Positions 26,137 to 39,808 are shown, numbered from the stretch's first letter. The stretch is 64,000 nt of DNA from Gymnogyps californianus (GCF_018139145.2 NC_059475.1:19286937-19350936), one strand, 5' to 3'. The notes: generated by a model from the letters alone, not told the origin. Translations and numbers: made by a program.

Positions 26137-26583
26137 TTACTTCCCATTGCTACTTCCATGGTTTTATTACCCACACTGTCTGTCTCTTGCAGCATAGTCT
26201 GATCAAGCAAGTGATATGGTGAAAGAGGAATGCAATTCAGGCTACTTTTTGTGTGCCCATTCAGCCTCTTCCTGGCAGCAAGGGGGGAGTATCAGCAATA
26301 ATAGTCTCAGACACATCAGAGAAAATACCTGCTTGGAGAAATCATGTGAGGGCAGGCAAGATACTTGGTACCCTTCACAGGATCAAATGGTATAGTTAGA
26401 GAAGGTGATGAGCCCACCACATTTTGAACAGAATAGTTAACATTTTCCAGATGTTTTCCTTGTGCCCCAAATCAAGCTTCCAGTTCAGTTTTTAAAAGTC
26501 TGTATTCCTGACAACATATAAAATGTATTACAGGAAATAGACATCTGTGGTCACAAAAAGAGATAAAAGTTTTCATGAATTGG

Positions 26584-26608
26584 TTTTTTTTGGTTTTTTT
26601 TTTTTTTT
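26584..26608 (+). repeat. Poly-T tracts (T8, GG, T15)
   Basis: Two T runs are split by GG. They border the left side of the GC-richer block at 26641-27358, so on the minus strand they could be a poly(A) tail, but no AATAAA precedes them. Confidence 0.8.
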
Positions 26609-26640
26609 AACCAGCTATATAAAATCATCTCCCTAAAGTA

Positions 26641-27358
26641 TTGACTCAACTTGGGAAAGTCAGTAGTAGGACTCTTACTTATTCTTATTTACTCCAAAGT
26701 AGCAAAGGCTTCACCTTCATGATGCCTTTAGGGATGCCATCCAAGCAGTCAGTAAGAATCTTTACATTGATACCCTTGGACATGCCCACCAACAGAAAGC
26801 CCCCATCACTCAGGGTTAACAGGGAGGTGGAAGTCTTTTGGGAGACTACAAGATTCAATTCTGCATGGCTGGTGTCAGCACTCAGAGCCCATGGGATCAG
26901 TCGGTCAGCTTGTCTGCACCCATGGCCAGTGGCAAACCATATTCCTTTATGGTAACATTGACTATACATCAGTTCCCTGCAAAAAAAAATGGTGTCCCCG
27001 GAGGTGGGCCACTTGTATCCTGTTGGCACAGTCCACTTTCACGGTTGTTCCTATTTGGCTCCGTTCCCTTGAAGAGATGAGGAGCAGCTGTGCAGGAAGT
27101 AAGTGATGCCCACACCATCTAATGCTTCCTCCTGTACAAACAAATGGTGAGCTACACACCCTGATTAAAGACATGCACGGTAGTGCTGGAATCAATTCTC
27201 CTCATGTGCATGACCACATAATACCAAACGAGGGCTGCCACAACTGGTGGGCAGGCTGGAGATGTCCCATAGCTGGGATCTGACCTCCACAGCTGCCAGT
27301 ATTGCAGAGGCTTGTGAATGACAACTTGACATATCCATCTCTTAGGCAGCAGCCTCAC
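26641..27358 (-). other. GC-richer block with overlapping ORFs, possible decayed coding or retroelement segment
   Basis: Three minus-strand frames (27358-27152, 27195-26962, 27029-26685) overlap end to end, as a single frame broken by shifts would. Plus-strand frames overlap them too. The minus-strand peptides are rich in Cys, Trp and His, which is unusual for chance translation of AT-rich DNA. I considered a decayed retroviral envelope or a processed pseudogene, but I recognise no diagnostic motif and so name neither. Being open on both strands may only reflect local base composition. Confidence 0.25.
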
Positions 27359-27362
27359 AGAG

Positions 27363-27383
27363 AAAAAAAAAAAGGGGGGGGGG
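27363..27383 (+). repeat. A11-G10 double homopolymer
   Basis: Eleven A are followed directly by ten G. Tracts of this kind are prone to length errors in sequencing. Confidence 0.9.
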
Positions 27384-27875
27384 CTGTTCTTCTTGTCTGA
27401 AAACAGAGTTAGTTCCAGTTTTCTACCAAAATATCAAAAAATTTCAGTTACTTTAATTCCATTATAAAAAGTTTTTAAGCCCTTTTCCATCGATTATTCT
27501 AAAATTAATTATATGTGGGGTTGTTTTTATTGATTTTTCTATTTGCTACTTATCAGAACTTTCAAAAGGCAGGTGAAACTCCTTCTGTGCCACATCACTA
27601 TCCCAACACTGAGCAGAAAAGTAACACGATATAAACCCAAAAGTACAAGAGAAAATATGAAAGTAAAAGAACCTCTGTCTTCTTATTATTATATTTGTCC
27701 TAAAGAGACGAAGGGCTTGGAGATACAGAAAGGAAGGGAAAGAATTCAAAGGAGGAAACAAAAATCTGATCATCTGCAACATTCAAATGAATATTTTCTA
27801 AGGATGCTTGAAGGAATGAACGTATGTTGGACTTAAGTGTAAAACAGTTTCAGACATCTAATTTTTGATAGGCTT

Positions 27876-27904
27876 GTATGTGCATGCGTGTGTGTGTGTG
27901 CATG
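27876..27904 (+). repeat. (TG)n simple repeat
   Basis: A GTATGTGCATGCG lead-in is followed by about six TG units and CATG. Confidence 0.75.
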
Positions 27905-30900
27905 TTTAAAACTGTAGAGGTTAATATATTAAAAAGTAAAGTATTTGGCTTTAGAAAATCAAAAGCTAATACGAGATGTCAAGTTTTAGCTGTGTGATTA
28001 TTACAGAAGAGAGTGAAATTAATTTGTAGACATAGACACCATACTATGCCTTTACAGCTAAAGACATCATCCAAACAATCTCTGACTGCCAAGGCTAATT
28101 TCCTCTGGAGCAGACTGGCCACATTCTTGTTGGGAAGCTCTTGACCTGGATTTCCTCTGGGTATTATGTGGGGCTTCTGTGGCACTAAAACATAATTATT
28201 CTGTGTTTGGTTTGGGCCTTTTTCAGTCTAAAGTGGACAAATCAATGAGAGAGGAGAGGGGTGTCTTAAAGCATGATGGCAAACACTTGAGTTGTGAAGC
28301 TTGGGCATGGGACTAGGACTTTTGATGATTTAAGATCTGGTTGGATAATGCTAAAGGACCATGTAGGTCAGAGGGAGCTGGTCCTAACATGGGCTTCTTC
28401 GTTCTACCTCAGGAGGGAAGTTCCCAAATGGAGGTATCCCTCAAATCCAGGTTTCACCCTGGGTGGAGTTAATCTGTTTCTGAAAAGAGCCTGGGAGTAA
28501 GCTGGCATGCACGTGATGTGAGTGAGCAATTGAAACCAGAACTTAGGAGTGAGTATGAGGGTGTAGAAACTCAGTTAGATTTCTTGTAAGGGAGGAACTA
28601 ATGTCTGACTTCCCAGGTTTATGGCAACAGGGATGTGGAATAATTAGACTTCCCAACATATATTTTCAACATTAATTTTTTTTCTGTTCTGCATTGAATT
28701 TTTTGGCAGACTGCCCACTTGCCAACTTTTGTTGGCCTACAGAGCCCTATTGTTCTTTAGGCTGAACTGTAATTAAGGGTTTTTCAAATCCATGGGTGGA
28801 TTTCATCCAGGTGACAAACAGACTGAACCATTAAATACGGTCTTGTTTACTGCAGTATCTCTCTGCCTGGAAATCCCCATCTTTTTGGTCAAAGTATGAG
28901 CAAATATTTGAAGCAAAGTGAAAATGAGATCCTATAGATTCTTACAACAGCTTGTTGCTCTGAATCACTGTTAGTAAAGAAACATACACTGCTTTACTCT
29001 AAAAAGGTTGGGTAGTTTTCATTATAAAGTGCATGAGATGTGAGGTAGCAAATGGGGAGATATTTTGTAAGATCCAGTTTGCTTTACAGTGCACATGCCT
29101 GTAGTTTTTTCTAGTGGCTGCAGATGTGGTAAAACATACCAACTCAATAACACAGCAGTTTTCAGATGAGCAGTTCTCATTCCCAGTCATTTACTGTGAC
29201 CTTATTTTTCTTCTTCGGTTTCTTAGCTTGAGTTCTTTTCTTTAACTTACTTGCAAGCTGAGCTGAAAACAACAGGAAATTATTTTTCTTTAATGAGAAT
29301 GTTCATTTTCCTACTTCATGTTAATTTCAAGCTTGAGGTGCTTGCAATGTTCATGCCTGACAGTGGATTTCAGGCTTTATTTTAGTGGCGAGAAAAGTTC
29401 ATAGTCAGATCCAGTAGCCAATTGACCCAAGACGATATATGTGAATATAGGATTAAAGACCTCATTGAAATGTGGCTAGGCTTCTAAAAGCTGAAGCTAC
29501 TGCATTTTGGTGGAAAATTGCTTGGATTGATCTTTAAGAAACCATTACATTTCACATAGAGATGGGAATCCTGTCTTTGTTTTATGTGACTAGCTTTTCT
29601 GATGATACAGTAGATCGTTACAGTTCCAAGAGCAAGTACATTGCCTTGTCATCACATCAGAAGGTGTTGTCACAGAGTGGTTATATGGAGTTCATGAGAT
29701 ATTTTTCCATAAAGAAGAGAATAAACACAGATAAGGGCAAAATAACAAGCTGGTCAAAAATAAAGTTATATATAAGATCCATAAAATGTGATCCTCTTTT
29801 CTAAAATACACTTACAAGAGTCAGTCTAAAAGAAAACATTGCATTTTGTTCACCAACACAGAGAATTTAAAGAATTAGTGGCCAGCTGAAGGTTCCCTCT
29901 CATATCATGAACTCAGATATCATTTGGAAAATGTTTGTAATGACAGAAAAGGCAGATCTACAAGTAAGGTAGAATTCAGAAAGACATTAATTGCTTAGTT
30001 ATATGGACAATGAATATGTCTGCAGTTCTGTTAGGTAAGCTATATACCTCATATTTCAGAATATCTGCTAATTATTAATTGACAGGAATTAGATGGAAAC
30101 TTACAATGTGGTTGAGCTATTTTTTTACTTGGCTGATGTGAGATTTTTTGCACCAGGATGTTGAACTTGTTAGACCACTGTAGCATCTCCTAGCTACCTA
30201 ACGGTGTGAACTTTAATATACAACAAAGAATGGAAAAGATACTTCAATTTTGTTTATTTCCTGTAATATTAAAATAGAAACAACAGGCTCAAAGACTGGA
30301 ACACTGTATATTCTTACATTCTTGGTGTAAGAGAAGGGAAAAGGTATTGCTTGTCAGCTTGCTTTCCATGAATGATTGTTTATAATTTCTTTTTGCAAGC
30401 TTTGTTGATGTAGACACAATTTATTTGTTTTCATGGGATAATTATAATAGATCATGGATACTATTGCAGTTCTGTCAGGGGTTACAGAAGGGATTTCCCA
30501 GACTGTACAGGGAGTGGGCTTGTACTTGCAATGAGAATTCAAGCTCAGCAGGTATGAGCCATTGACATACCTGCCCAAGTCAAAATGGATTTCAAAGCCA
30601 ATGGAAACTCACTGTGCTTGTACACTTAATACCTTCCAGTGAGGTAGAATACCAAGAGCAGGATTCCTCCTTTTGCTGTATCCTCTAGGGCAGCAAGTAT
30701 AGTGCCATAAAAGCATAAATATTAAGCAGCAATAATTTATATTTGGTATGCATCTTAGCAAGCATGTTGGAAGGACAAGACATGTTAATATTCTGAAAAA
30801 AATACAGTGCCTGTTTCATTCTTCAAGAATGCTCCCTTTTAATCTTTGACAAATGAACTAAAAAAAATTATCTCTTGATGTATCTGTTTAATTACTCTGT

Positions 30901-32863
30901 ACCTGCCTGTGACTACCAATAACTTAGGCTTGGAAATTTAGGCTGTTATTGTCTATATAGCTTGAAAACAGGAGCTGGAATTTTCCATAGGCTCTGTTGA
31001 CAGTGGGTCAGACGAGATTGGGCTTGGATGGATGATGCACCATTTTTATGGTTATAGATAATGCATCTCATCATAATTTTCCTTTACATTTTCGTACATT
31101 CTTGTGCCCTCTCTTTTCCAAATATGGCTGAAAGTGGAACCTGTTATCACTCAAGAAAACTACTTGATACATTAGCAAGGAGTTGTTACTCAAGAATGAG
31201 AACAAATGCTTCCTCCCTCAGCACTTTGTTATCTTTTTGCATTTGGGAGCACTGGGGACTCCCAGGCACAGCCTGATTTTGGACATCCTTCTTTAGACCC
31301 CAGAAGTAGGATTTAGTTGCCTGAATACAGTGCCAATGAAAAAGCCTTTTGGCCCTTTAAATGGCCCAGGATACTTGAGAGGCATGAACAGGGAATATGT
31401 GCGTTTCTACTTCTGCAACCACAGGTGATGCCAGATACTTGCGAAGGGTACCATGTGCCTGTGTTCGTGTAGCTTTATCCCACTGCTTCCACTGCTAGGG
31501 GAGAATAGCAGGATGTTAAGTTTGATGCTGTAAATATTCCCCTGGAGGAGCTTGATTGCCTCCATTGACTCTAGAGGGAATGTGGTCTTCCACCTCAGGT
31601 GTCTGAGTTGCAACCCTGAAGTTGAGTTTTGTGACTATTCACTACTGCTGCAGAGTTGGCCAGTTGGGAGAAGGCAGTAAACCTAGAACCTCGTGACGGC
31701 TACTGCTGTGCAACCGAGCCAGCCACACCATTGCTGTAGCAATGAGCCCAAAATGTGGGTGAAGTTCTTCAAAAACATACCCATTGCTTCCCTGCTGGCA
31801 TAAAGATGCTATCACAAAAATCTGTGGGTTGAGTACCTCTCTCATTGTAATCTTCTGCATACAGCTTGAGAAACATATCTAAAAAGCTGAGCTGCATTCA
31901 CCTCCTTGGAAACCTGGAAATTAGGTCATTTTACGTGACTATATAAAGAGCTGCCTTTCTAGTAGGCTGTTAGCAATGCTGTGGTTTGATGGCAGTTGTC
32001 CTAATAGGAAGTCACTGAACTACAGCATAGGTTGAACTGTACCACATAGCAGTCGGGAGATGGTAAATCGCAGTTAATGGAACTAAGGCTCGGAGTTGCC
32101 TCAGTGGCGGTTGAAATAAGACTTTACATTTCAGTATTAATTCTCTAAGCCATTCAGTACCTGTACTTCATTATCAGGATAAACCTGTGTAAGCTGAGAT
32201 TATCCAGTTCTCATTTGGACAATATACTCTTTATTTATTATCTCATATACACCAACTAAGTGAGCTAATCTTCTTTAAAATTTATTACTACACTGGTCTT
32301 TAGTACGACACAGTTACTCAGTGATACATTGAACTCCTGTGATATGCATATATCATGAAACAGGGAATCGATTTCCAGCTTTGCTGGAGTGCCTTTGTAA
32401 GGACAGTGGAGCTTTCACATCTAAGAAGCAATACTCAAATTAAACTTTTGGCTTCTTAGCTGAATGATCTCCTTTTTTTATTGCACACAATCTTTTCATC
32501 AATAATGTCAATGCTGACTTAAGCAGTGCTCTCCTACCTGATCTGTTGAGGGCAGTATGCACAGAATGGGTCTAATGGCAGTAAGGTGATAGTTGGGATT
32601 TGTTTCTGTCTAGGACGGTAGAAATTTGTTCACTATAACCTTAAGCTGTTCAGTCAGTGGCAGGGAGAAGTTCTTTGCTTAGGGTTTCTGGTTCTCCTAG
32701 GACCATTCAGATTCTCTGATAATACAGTTAGGGATCTGAGGCACCTATGTTAACTGTGAATGCTTCCTTTGCAGCCTGTTGGCTTTAGTAGTGTTTAGAT
32801 GGTCTTTTGCAGTTTTTCACCTTATTTGAAGCTGAAGCTTCAGGTCATTTTGTAGGGTACACT

Positions 32864-32874
32864 GGGGGGGGGGG
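32864..32874 (+). repeat. G11 homopolymer
   Basis: Eleven consecutive G in otherwise AT-rich DNA. Confidence 0.9.
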
Positions 32875-33359
32875 TTTCTTGCAAATTTATAATGAACATA
32901 ACTGGTTTAATTTTTAAGACTTATTAATTTCCTGTGTCAGCTGATACCTTCTGTTCTTCTGGTCATTCTTGTTGCATTGCTGCTTGGAAGCATTTCCCTG
33001 CTGCTGTTGCTCCTTTTTAACAGAATAAAGTCATTTATCCATCAGACATAGTGTTTTACACCATTTCTGGCATAAGACAAAACATTACACTTGATGTGGC
33101 TGACCAGACTATTGCATTAAGTAACTAAGTGGGAAGAAAGGTGGGAGAAGTCATAGTCTCAGTGTGCCTGATAAACCAACCCCTGATGGTGTTTGTAACG
33201 AAACAGTGAAACTGAGTCACTGTGTACTCTGTGTGCTAGGGATGCTGTACAAAGAAACCCAGTGCACTGTAATAACGAGTTGGGCACTTCTACCCTGTGT
33301 GTATTTGTCAGGTTGAAATTCATTCCTGAAAGGTGGGTGTCTAACTACCACCACTGATG

Positions 33360-33425
33360 AATTAGACACCGATAAGTTGGACTTGATCCTTATGGGTCCC
33401 TTCCAACTTGAGATATTCTATGATA
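33360..33425 (+). repeat. CR1 LINE, extreme 3' end
   Basis: AAGTTGGACTTGATCCTTAT is followed by GGGTCCCTTCCAACTTGAGA and ATTCTATGAT. This is the characteristic CR1 tail with its terminal octamer-type repeat, on the plus strand. The homology may start somewhat further left (about 33300), but divergence blurs that edge. The copy is heavily 5'-truncated. Confidence 0.8.
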
Positions 33426-36400
33426 AGAAAAATCCCCTTTCTTTCTGCCTTTTGTATTTGCATAATTCTATGTTTAAAAGCATTATTAAGGGCTTGAAAG
33501 TGAAACACAACATTTCTAATATGTACACAGGATGTTTTAATCAACTTAAAGATTTTTGGTTTGGTTTAAAAAATAATTTCAGAAAGAAAATTTTTTGCAT
33601 GCTGACCTTGTGACTGGCTCTTGTAACACAGTGCATTGTTTTTTCTGACTTAAAGCATTAGCAGCTAGATGATGGCACTAGTATGGAAGTATTTTTTTAT
33701 GAGTGGGCTTTGCTAGGATTCTAAGTGTTAGCTGAATGCCTTGGTTTTGTTTATGGACTCATTCTCTCTTAATTTATAGACCAAAAAAAAAAAAAAAGGA
33801 AGCTAAGAAAACTCTAAGACACTGGTTTTCATGCAGGAGTACACCATCAAAGAGTTAGATACCTAAGAGTTGTAGAAAATCAAAGCCAAAGACTTGCCAA
33901 AAGTCATACAAGAATTCAGGTTTGAAACCAGGAGTCATCACAGCTGGATCTCCAAGATAAGAAGTCCAGTGCTGACTGGCAGCCATTCTGAAGAAAAAGT
34001 TTTGGTAAAACTGTGAAATACTTCATTCATAATATTCATTTGTCTTTACCTAATATGAGTGAGTTGGTTGCCAGTTTAACTACACAAAACTCAGTGTTCA
34101 GAGAATGCATTCAGCTTAGCTAAATCAAAATCTCAGCTATGTGGCAACTGAAAATCAGTGGAACTACAGTTGTTTATGAGAAATTAGGCCCTGGGTTCAA
34201 AGTGTCACACAGCATTGCCAAGGCAACAATATCAAATCATGATTAGCAGAATTACTGTGAACAGTAGACATAGCTTAAAATGAGGTTAAAACAACTTTTT
34301 CTGAAGGTCGAAGAGGGCCACAACACCACCAGTTGCTTTCAAGTAAACAGCACCTACAATACCTACAATATCTTTAGCCTCTATAATGCATAGCATCGCC
34401 TTTGTGCTAGATATCCTATTGACTCTGTGTGACTCATATTTTATGACCTCACCAATCAGATAACACCCTCATTTGATAAAAGGCTATATCAATTAAGAAA
34501 AGCCCTGCTGTCTGATAACTTGATTCAGAGCTGAGTACACAGGGTGGTGTTGTGAGACCTTTCATTTCTAATCACTTCTGGCTTCTTGTTGAGCAGCTTT
34601 ATGGAATTATCCAGCCTTTGGCAAACTTTCGTATGATGCTTATTGCACCTAAAGATAAATTATTCTTTATTTGCTCAATTTGCTGCAAGGTGGGGCCCAT
34701 CTGCTTATAGGGATCAGTTTTCTAAAGACTTGGTATCAGAAGGTTCATTTTCCATTTGAGTGTCCTTAGGGCTTTTGTATTTTTGCCATCTTTAGAAGTC
34801 AAAAAAGGAAAAGAAAAAAAAAAGTAATGCAGAAACTTGAGTTTTAAGGTCAGAGGTGTACATGATGGTTTATAAGTTCTCTAACCAGAAATGTCAGCTA
34901 TTTATATCCAATTTGAGAAAAATTCCCAAATCCAGAACTGGAAGAAAGGTTTTCCTTATTTACGTAATCCAGTAACTGTAGGTCATAAAATATATTCATT
35001 ATTCCCACAACGTGGCCAAACCCTTCCCGCTGTGAAACTGTTGTCACACATCACTATCACAAAGTAATGGAAAATTTGACACATATTGTGAGACATACTA
35101 TTAGGGCTTACGTTCCCTTTTCCAAGGGTGCAACCATCTATGGGGAAAATGCCATGTAGTTTACTTCATAGTTTGATTCTCCTTTTGTTGCTTCCCTTTG
35201 GATGTCTAATCTTAGGATCAGTGTTGAACTTTTACTAACATGGTCCTTAACAAAGCACCTATGTAGGAAGGAGATGTGTCCCTTTTTTCTGTTTCGGTTT
35301 AAACAAGAAAAACTTCTGATAGCACTGATGTAGATAGCACTGAGGTTTTGCTCCTTGGTAACCAGCAGTGTTTTGTGGTGGCAGTGGAGCTCCAGGCGGT
35401 TCTGGAAGCCATTGGTGGAGCACTGGGGATTGGGATAAGCCTGCCTCCACGCTGCCTAACAACATGCAGGGAAACCAGAAAGCACCGTGCTAGGGTGGGG
35501 TTTTTTGGTTTGTTTTTTTTTAAGATTCAAGCCCATCTGTTTAAAACCTTGCTGTTACTGAGCTGGCTTTTGCTGTTAGGATGACTACAGTTTTACTTCA
35601 TGAGCTGAGACCCAGTTTAGAGAGTGTTTCCTCTGATAACAACCTTTCACTACTATTTTAGAAGCTACTGAACAACATCCTCCCTCTTAGGCAAAAATTA
35701 TTGGATCAAAATTCAGTCCTCCCAGGATATCCCTATTTCAGTCCAAGTCCTGTGTCCATTCTTAGATTGTGAATTAGGTCATGTCTAAATCACAGCCTTC
35801 TTTTTTACCTCTGGTCCCTTTCGTATTTTCAGGTCTCCTGTGCCATGTATATTCACTTAAAATGTCACACTGCCCAAGCGATGCTTAGGTGGAATAGGTA
35901 TCTGCAGACATCTGACACTAGAATTGTCGTTTCTTGCACAAAACCTCCCTTGGCTGACTCAGCTGATCAGAAAAGCAGTTGTTAACAGACAAGTAGCAGT
36001 TATAAAAATATATACAATAATGTATATAACTATATGATAATCTTTAAATATTCTGTGTTCATACATCAGTCATACCTCAGTAAAATGTTTGAACAGTACA
36101 TAACTTTACAACAGTCTTCAGAGTAATTTATGATGTGAGAGCCTGAAGGCGGAAAAGGTGATAGAGCCAGCAGGCCTTGAAAGAAGAGAGTGCCTAGAAA
36201 AGCGCTTGCAGTGTTGGGAGAGCATGGTGTCAGATACAAACTGCAATCTAGGCAGATCAGGCAGGGGTGGGATCAAAACAGCCACTTGCCATTGCTGGCA
36301 CAAGTGCAGACCAAGGGAACATCTGTGGGATCTCCAGAAGTGGAGCAGAGACCTACACCAAGAATGTGGACGTTATGGTCCAACAAGTATTCTACTGAAA

Positions 36401-36570
36401 ATATGACAACCTAAAAAGTGTGAATAACTGAATGAATAGCAGAAGATGTTTACAGAATATTGTGAGAACAGGGCATGTGTAAGATATATTATTCCTCTGG
36501 GATATCTCAGCCATACCTTACAATAAGCAGTTTAGAAACTTCTTGGAACGTGAAAAACAGCAAGAAAATA
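33426..36570. other. Intergenic, no recognisable gene
   Basis: Includes an A15 tract near 33783-33797 and a TA-rich patch near 36001-36040. Short frames at 35259-35584 and 36118-36414 overlap on both strands and look like chance. No RNA gene or regulatory element can be supported. Confidence 0.45.
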
Positions 36571-36860
36571 AACCATCAGATATTTATACACAAGGCTAAG
36601 GCACCTCATGAGCCTTCTTTTCTCCAGGCTAACCAATCCCAGCTCTCTCAGCCTCTCCTCACATGACAGATGCTTCAGTCCCTTGATCATCTCTGTGGCT
36701 GTTTGCTGGACTTGCTCCAATAGCTCCATATCTCTTTTGTACCAAGTAGCCCAGAACTGCACACAGCACTCTGGATGTGCCTCACCAGTCCTGAGTAGAG
36801 GGAAAGGATCCCTCCCCCTCTCAACCAGCTGGCAACACTCTGCCCAATGCAGCCCAGGAG
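36571..36860 (-). pseudogene. CR1 LINE ORF2 C-terminal fragment, frameshifted
   Basis: The minus strand encodes the C-terminal part of the CR1 reverse-transcriptase ORF2. One frame (from about 36860) reads L-L-G-C-I-G-Q-S-V-A-S followed by a segment like LPLYSALVR. Near 36775 the similarity moves to another frame, with C-V-Q-F-W-A-T-W-Y-K-R-D-M, then L-E-Q-V-Q and R-L-R-E-L-G-L-V-S-L-E-K-R-R-L. The shift breaks the ORF, so the copy is dead. Similarity fades after the E-K-R-R-L segment at about 36571, so the usual CR1 3' end is missing. The 5' part with the polymerase catalytic motifs is absent. Confidence 0.85.
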
Positions 36861-39543
36861 GTTGATAAGACATAAATTGTACTGGCAGTACATGGATAGG
36901 TGGGGCAAAGTACAATAAAAGCATTCTGAGACAGTGGGCAAATGCAGTTGAAAGCTAGTGACATAGCTCACATTGCCTCTTCTGGATGAGAGTACCACCC
37001 ACTACTTACTGGGCAGCAACACAACAGAAACTGGATTCAAACTCAGGACATCAATATAAGACCTGAGGCACGGGTACCATAATGATAGGCCCTGCCCAGA
37101 ATTGTACCAGGATGCAAGGACATATGGCAAGGAGACAATCTGGTGAAGTTAGGACCAGGTACCTTTGAGATTATACTAATCATATCACGTCATACCATAT
37201 CATCTCTAATAGATACATGTAAATATATACACGTATATGTACAAGCAAAGGCACAGAGGAATGTACTGGCAAATCTGTAAGGAAGAGGAAGACTTCCACA
37301 ATTAGCATGATCACACTGGTAAATTTATAGTCTGGTAGCAGCGAGAAATCCTTCACGTATACCACAGGTCTGCATGGATCGCAAACTGCTTAATAGTGTG
37401 CTGAAAAGCAGTGATTAGCCGTTACTGGTAGAAGATGTACTGTCTGATTTATCCTGGGCAAAATGTCCAGAGGGGGTGGTTGCACATTAAGTTAGATGAG
37501 CCATCCATGGCATACCTTTCACTTGTTATCAGCTGTGGGTGATAAACCGATCCCAGAGACATTCCAGTGTAAACTGAGCTAGGAATATTGCAGACATAAA
37601 GAGTTTCTATTTTGCAAGAAGTAAATATCAGGGAAGAGTCAGGATATGACCTTGTTATCAAACAAATGAGGGCCAATGTACATTTATAGTGAAAGCAGCA
37701 AATGGAGATCATAGAGAACTGAGTCCATATTTATTGGCTCTGGAATTAAGCAGTAAGGAAATGCTTAATCAAAACTAGAGGATGGGAGGCCAGAAGTTGC
37801 AGAGATCTTTACAAATTATACACACCCCATTCTTGTCCTGCAGTTTTGTTTCTCCTGCAAATGCTTTCACTTTTTTGTTGCCCCCTCTGGAGTAATATGC
37901 CAGCTATGCAAATGTTTGACCCTGTGAACATTCAAAAATTGATTGTATTTTCTGGCCTTGCTGAACACAAGCCAACCTCTGTCTGCAGAAACAGTATTTT
38001 CCAGAAGCAGCAGTGAGTACACACAGACATGTGCTCTGCTTTACTAAGGGCACTTGCCAAAGCCTTGTGAATGTGTCCAGAAAAGAGAAATATTCCTAGT
38101 CAGTCAAATCACTCCAACCTTTACCATCAGGAGTTAGTAGAAAAGATTGCCTTTTTCAGTAATGACCTATTATTTCTGCAATATGTGTTATATAATAATA
38201 ATCTTTTCCCTGGTGTAAACATCTGTCTGTTTCCCAGAACATTGTCTGGACCTTTGGCCAATTTCAATCAAATTTGGCAGATGGCTAGATGTATCAAGTT
38301 TCTGTAAGTTTCTATAAAGCTAGAGAAATTAGTTAGCCAAGTAAAAGAAAGAAACTTTATTAGGATATCTCTGTTAAAGACCTTCCACTGCAGGGTAAGC
38401 TCCAGTATTAATTTACCCCTTATTGCACAGGGAATCAACATGAGAGCTTGACATCAAAATGCTTATATGTTGGAAACAAGGCTTCATTGCCCCACACCTT
38501 AAAAAACCTCTGACCTGATGGGTGGATTTTGTGATGTCTACTAAGATGTATATGCTGACTGAAAGCTGACGCATTCATAACATTCTTAGCTTGGATAAAT
38601 AATGTTAGTGTAGTTCAATTAAAATTCCATTGAGTGTAACTCATTTAAAGTTTCGGTGGACCAAGAAGACAGAACCCTCTAGGAAACCGGACAGGTCCGA
38701 TGTTTGTGGAACTACTGTTCAGGAGATTTTTTTCCCTGGAACTGAATGAATCCACTGTGGTTGTCCCTCATTGTGCACTACTGTTCTGAGAGGAATGAAT
38801 GAGCTCCCCTTTTAGCTGTAAAAAAAGACATACTTTTTTCATGCAATCATGTACTTTCCAGTCGTTGCGAGTCATGAAGGCACTTTCAGTTCTCTTGCCC
38901 TTTCTTCCCCATTCTTCCTTCTCTCTGAGACTAAGAGCGTCCTGGTTGTCTGAACTAGCTCTTGTGCTCTGTTCTGCCATCTGTGCACACGAGGATAATG
39001 TTCTTGCTTGTCTGTGACTTCGAAAGCTTTGCTCATCTTCCTACTTTCAGGTCTTGGTTCCTGGTACTTTCATTGAACTGCTATTCCTCCTTTATAAATT
39101 CAGTCTGAACTTCAAATTTTTCTCATTTGGCAAACTCTTTGTTGTTAATTCTTAACTCTTAATTTCAAAATTGTTTCTTCAGTATTCAGTCAGCTCTTCT
39201 GCAGTTTTCTCTTTGGGTCACAAGGTTAAAACTAGTGTGTTTAGGAGGTTATTTTGAGAGATACAAAACTTGAGGAATCCCACAAAAAAAGCAATACAGT
39301 TTCAGAGCCAGCTTCCTCCACCTGTGTTCATGAACAGGGTTAAAACCCACACAGTGCATCAGAATTTGCCACTATCAGAAATAAGGCTGCTTTCTCATTG
39401 TCTTGCTTTCTACTGTCACTCATCAGTTGTAGCTATGGAGAGAAATGCTCCTGAAATCTCTTTTTTTCATCTTTATAGAGAGTCTTACCGTTCCATCTCC
39501 CCAATGGGATCACTTTCTTTTGTTTCTATTTATCTTTCACTAT
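36861..39543. other. Intergenic, no recognisable gene
   Basis: Contains a TA/TAC-rich patch at about 37190-37240 and short unrelated frames. No clear repeat family or gene. Confidence 0.45.
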
Positions 39544-39548
39544 GCATC
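39544..39548 (+). repeat. Left target-site duplication (GCATC)
   Basis: The five bases GCATC directly precede the LTR and are repeated exactly after it at 40143-40147. Confidence 0.85.
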
Positions 39549-39808
39549 TGTCCTGGTTTCAGCTGGGATAGAGTTAATTTTCTTCTTAGTAGCTGGTACA
39601 GTGCTGGGTTTTGGATTTCGTGTAAGAATAATGTCAATAACACAGTGATGTTTTAGTTGTTGCTAAGTAGCACTTATCTTAAGGATTTTTTCAGTTTCCC
39701 ATGCTCTGCCAGCAAGCAGGTGTACAAGCAGCTGGGAGGGAGCATAGCCAGGACAGCTGACCCGAACTAGCAAAAGGGATATTCCATATCATAGAACGTC
39801 ATGCCCAG

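Larger units (their letters stand above)
19788..26583. other. Intergenic, no recognisable gene
   Basis: This stretch holds an A16 tract (20807-20822), a C-rich simple repeat at 22759-22789, a 10-bp-arm hairpin (22186-22209) and a C-rich tract at 26101-26136. A purine-rich, A-heavy patch lies at about 22250-22720. A possible CR1 end lies near 24320-24360. Open frames are short and unremarkable. Confidence 0.45.
27384..33359. other. Intergenic, no recognisable gene
   Basis: This contains a TG/CATG simple repeat at 27876-27904 and a G11 tract at 32864-32874. All open frames are under 100 codons and match nothing I know. No promoter or paired splice sites could be supported. Confidence 0.45.
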
